DNA from: Betaproteobacteria bacterium
GTDB taxonomy: Bacteria > Pseudomonadota > Gammaproteobacteria > Burkholderiales > Casimicrobiaceae
DNA: 64,000 nt
NCBI GenBank assembly: GCA_016704895.1
Contig: JADIZG010000066.1
Span: forward strand, 9,077-73,076
Direction: 5' to 3'
Shown piece after piece: positions 60,527 through 64,000 of the stretch (within the stretch, counting starts at the first letter, position 1; each line of letters opens with the position of its first letter). The notes under the pieces are model-generated. The model made no database searches and was not told the DNA's origin. It saw nothing but the letters and a program-made list of their open reading frames with translations. The position numbers and the translations under genes are program-made.

Positions 60527-60885
60527 CCGAGTTCGCGCGTGTCGGTGCACATCGTCGCGAGCACCGAGAACTTCGCCTTGAACGTCGCGTCCGCGTGCGA
60601 TCGCTCGTGCTCCTCGAACGAACGCCAGTACGTGACGATCACGAGATCGTGGTCGTGGCCCGCGCTGCGCGTGGCGCCGAGCGAGCCTTCGTCGGACACG
60701 AAGCCGGAGAAGCGGAACACCTGGCCGGCGATGAAGCCGCCCTTGTCGCCGCCGTAGGTGTCCTTGACCACGTTGCACATGTCGCCCAGCGCGAGCTCGA
60801 CGTCGTCCATCGACACGCCGGCCTTGAGCTTGACGGTGTTGAACAGCATCTTCGCGCCGAACGGCACGCTGATCGGACCGAACAT
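60145..60885 (-). CDS. Conserved hypothetical protein
   Basis: The first ~135 residues look like a compact domain (KMLFNTVKLKAGVSMDDVEL, GDMCNVVKDTYGGDKGGFIA, GQVFRFSGFVSDEGSLGATR, HDLVIVTYWRSFEEHERSHA, LATMCTDTRELGYEMLWQGV). The YWRSFEEHERSHAD pattern recalls dimeric alpha/beta-barrel (monooxygenase-like) proteins, but I cannot name the family. The rest of the frame runs 240+ bases antisense to the Mur-like module and is probably not real. A true end near 60416, reached by one indel, is more likely. Convergent with the asnB frame. Confidence 0.55.
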   Translation of the reverse strand: MFGPISVPFGAKMLFNTVKLKAGVSMDDVELALGDMCNVVKDTYGGDKGGFIAGQVFRFSGFVSDEGSLGATRSAGHDHDLVIVTYWRSFEEHERSHADATFKAKFSVLATMCTDTRELGYEMLWQGVPEEVAVSDVRRDPVAARIVARGHPAPSRDDAVRPQPRSSIGHSSQVMVRRWHDRISHPTLRPRRIRQTRASRCVSRPLTRTTSPGSSSAASLAATAPGVSPAATMRAASIPPARAPGR

Positions 60886-61062
60886 GGATCGCTCCCGATG
60901 AGTAGCAGCGGCGCGAAAGCCCTCGCGCCCATCGCGGTCACTCGGCGCCGCCGATGTCGAATTCTATCGGGAACGCCGTAGCCCGCCGTCACGACGGTGC
61001 AGGAGCGCCGCACTCCCCGTTGTACTTCGCATGGCGGGGCGCGGGTGGCGCGCCCGGAACCG

Positions 61063-61848
61063 TCACGACTGTCGCGTGCTCCGGCGCGCCAGCGGATCGG
61101 TCGACACCGACGCGTCCGTGCCGACGACCACGCGCTCGCCCAGCCCGGCGACCGCTCCGTGCGCGCGCTTCTCGACCACGCACATCGAGTCGTAGAACGT
61201 GACCGAGACGATGTCGCGGAAGGCCGTCGGGTCGGGGCGGGCGCCGCTCGGGAAGAACGGGGCGAGCAGCGCGAGCGGCGCGCGTTCGCGCTGCCAGTAA
61301 GGCTGGTTCACGAAGTCCGCGAGCAGCTTCAGGAACTCCATCGACGTGTCGCCGCGGTCGATGCCCCCGCCCCAGCGCGCCAGGTAGGAGCAGTGCAGAT
61401 CCTCGACCACGTAGGTGCCTCCGGCGTTCACGTGGCGGAAATAGTTGCAGAAGGTGAGGACGATGTCGCGCGAGGTGTGCGATCCGTCGTCGATGAAGAC
61501 GTCGAACGTGGGTGCATGGGCACGGATCGCCCGGTAGGTGGGCTCGCTGTTGACGTCACCGACGACGACCTTGACGCGCGCATCATCGAACGTCAGCGCG
61601 GCGCACTTCGGGTCGATATCGCACCCCACGAGGACCGTCGCCTCGGGCAGGTAGCGCGACCACAGCTCCAGCGAGCCGCCGTTCTGCACGCCGACCTCGA
61701 CGAACGAGATCGGGCCGCTGCGATGTCGCCCGAACACGCGGTCGTACACGTCCAGGTAGAGCGACCACTTGTCGGAGACCTTGCCCTCGTGCGAGGCATA
61801 GAGCTCTCGCAGCGTGGGGAGGCGCGAATCGGGGGGGGCGGCGGACAT
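61063..61848 (-). CDS. Class I SAM-dependent methyltransferase
   Basis: A 261-residue protein. The N-terminal LRELYASHEGKVSDKWSLYL block precedes motif I FVEVGVQNGGSLELWSRYLP, the acidic VGCDIDPKCAAL, and FDVFIDDGSHTSRDIVLTF with HVNAGGTYVVEDLHCSYLA. This order is typical of methyltransferases in macrolide, cephalosporin-hydroxylase-like and surface glycan clusters; the IDDGSH part suggests a metal-dependent sugar O-methyltransferase. The ATG at 61848 follows AGGA. Transcribed alone on the minus strand behind the asnB cluster. Confidence 0.75.
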   Translation of the reverse strand: MSAAPPDSRLPTLRELYASHEGKVSDKWSLYLDVYDRVFGRHRSGPISFVEVGVQNGGSLELWSRYLPEATVLVGCDIDPKCAALTFDDARVKVVVGDVNSEPTYRAIRAHAPTFDVFIDDGSHTSRDIVLTFCNYFRHVNAGGTYVVEDLHCSYLARWGGGIDRGDTSMEFLKLLADFVNQPYWQRERAPLALLAPFFPSGARPDPTAFRDIVSVTFYDSMCVVEKRAHGAVAGLGERVVVGTDASVSTDPLARRSTRQS

Positions 61849-61935
61849 GGGTCCTGGCAGGTCGGCCGTGGCGCGGGTTCCGTGGAATCCGCACCGTACC
61901 ACCGCCGTCGGATTCGGGCCAGTTGTCGCGCGAAG

Positions 61936-62067
61936 TGGTGGGTCGGCGGTGGGGGGGGGGGGGGGCGTCGGGCGGAAGCCCGACCCGGGCGAGTGGTGGG
62001 TCGGCCTTCAGGCCGACGCGCCGACGGCGAAGGCGTCGGACGGGGCGTTGGGTCGGCCTTAGGCCGA
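61936..62067. repeat. REP-like palindromes with GTGG heads and a G15 tract
   Basis: Several related imperfect palindromes lie within 130 bases: GTCGGGCGGAAGCCCGAC (61967-61984), GTGGTGGGTCGGCCTTCAGGCCGAC (61993-62017, quoted in parts: head GTGGTGG, stem TCGGCC/GGCCGA), CCGACG..CGTCGG (62021-62039) and TCGGCCTTAGGCCGA (62053-62067). The G(T/A)GG head next to a palindrome is the form of REP elements mobilised by RAYT transposases. A run of 15 G residues stands at 61951-61965. Confidence 0.65.
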
Positions 62068-62111
62068 GGGCCTGACAATGACGGTCGATGACCGGGCGTT
62101 GTGCGGGGGGT

Positions 62112-62218
62112 GCCGAATGACCTGCTCGCGCGGATGCGCACTATCATTGGCGCGATGCTGTTTCACGGTCCTGTTCGGGATGGGAAGGGGTGGTGCCGGC
62201 AGGCTATGGTCGTCAGGC
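62112..62218 (-). rRNA. rrf: 5S ribosomal RNA
   Basis: Read on the minus strand, it opens GCCTGACGACCATAGC and contains the hallmark CCTTCCCATCCCGAACAGGA and CAATGATAGTGCGC. The 3' strand of helix I (GGTCATTCGGC) pairs imperfectly with the 5' end, and the gene is a few bases shorter than usual. The exact 3' end is therefore uncertain by several bases. It lies about 90 bases after the 23S gene. Confidence 0.88.
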
Positions 62219-62308
62219 GTAGAGGAGAGAGTGAATCGTCTCGTCCGCGCTGTTGGGCGCGTGCGGAAGGCAAGGGGGGTTGGTTCGTTTCGATGTAGCG
62301 CAAAGTTA

Positions 62309-64000
<1,692 letters not shown>

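Overview
The window reads as a GC-rich (about two thirds G+C) betaproteobacterial chromosome. The evidence is the gene order rimP-nusA-infB-rbfA-truB-rpsO-pnp, the FmdB-DUF502-aspS-nudB order, the style of the rRNA genes, and envelope families common in Burkholderiales and relatives. No plasmid, phage, transposase or CRISPR signature was seen. Single-base frameshifts are very frequent and also hit essential genes (aspS, pgsA). Many broken frames are therefore probably base-calling or assembly errors and not real pseudogenes. I annotate those genes over their full inferred span and name the break.

Layout. 1-12.2 kb (minus): an envelope and sulfatase locus read away from a divergent LysR regulator. 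In transcription order it holds two outer-membrane proteins, two tandem arylsulfatases, a DUF2541 protein, a DUF2092 protein, an Asn-rich repeat protein, an RlpA-like protein, a DUF937-OmpA fusion, an unknown protein and a DUF3300 protein cut by the window edge. 12.4-17.6 kb: LysR, a UMF1-type MFS transporter, tRNA-Asn with its own promoter and terminator, pgsA, a DUF454 protein and an acyltransferase-3. 17.6-24.1 kb: an overlapping methyltransferase/glycosyltransferase/beta-propeller operon, an orphan PqqD-like protein, cytochrome c4, two proteins with exosortase-like sorting tails and a GT2-TPR glycosyltransferase. 24.1-27.5 kb: uvrC, a family 5 uracil-DNA glycosylase and an alpha/beta hydrolase. 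27.5-31.5 kb: one 1335-residue protein with about seven PAS domains plus GGDEF and EAL. 31.9-37.6 kb: a secreted triple beta/gamma-crystallin protein, a CoA-binding protein, metY, dsbB, an SDR, and an SPFH/NfeD pair.

37.8-42.7 kb (plus): FmdB, DUF502, aspS, a barnase-like RNase with barstar, nudB and a SIMPL protein. 42.8-51.6 kb (minus): the core rimP-nusA-infB-rbfA-truB-rpsO-pnp run, with a terminator-like hairpin in the rimP leader and a perfect hairpin before pnp. 51.8-54.6 kb: a HerA-like ATPase, a lipoprotein and a dienelactone hydrolase. 54.7-61.9 kb: a cluster of methyltransferases, two acetyltransferase-like proteins, and one continuous reading frame joining a complete asparagine synthetase to a Mur-ligase-like module. 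61.9-62.1 kb: REP-like palindromes and a G15 tract. 62.1-64 kb: 5S rRNA and the 3' part of 23S rRNA on the minus strand.

The most unusual candidates are the AsnB-Mur ligase frame with its acetyltransferase/methyltransferase neighbours, the adjacent pair of exosortase-type candidate substrates, the tandem sulfatase envelope locus, and the terminator-like hairpin just upstream of rimP. No function below was tested by a search; families are recognised from motifs.
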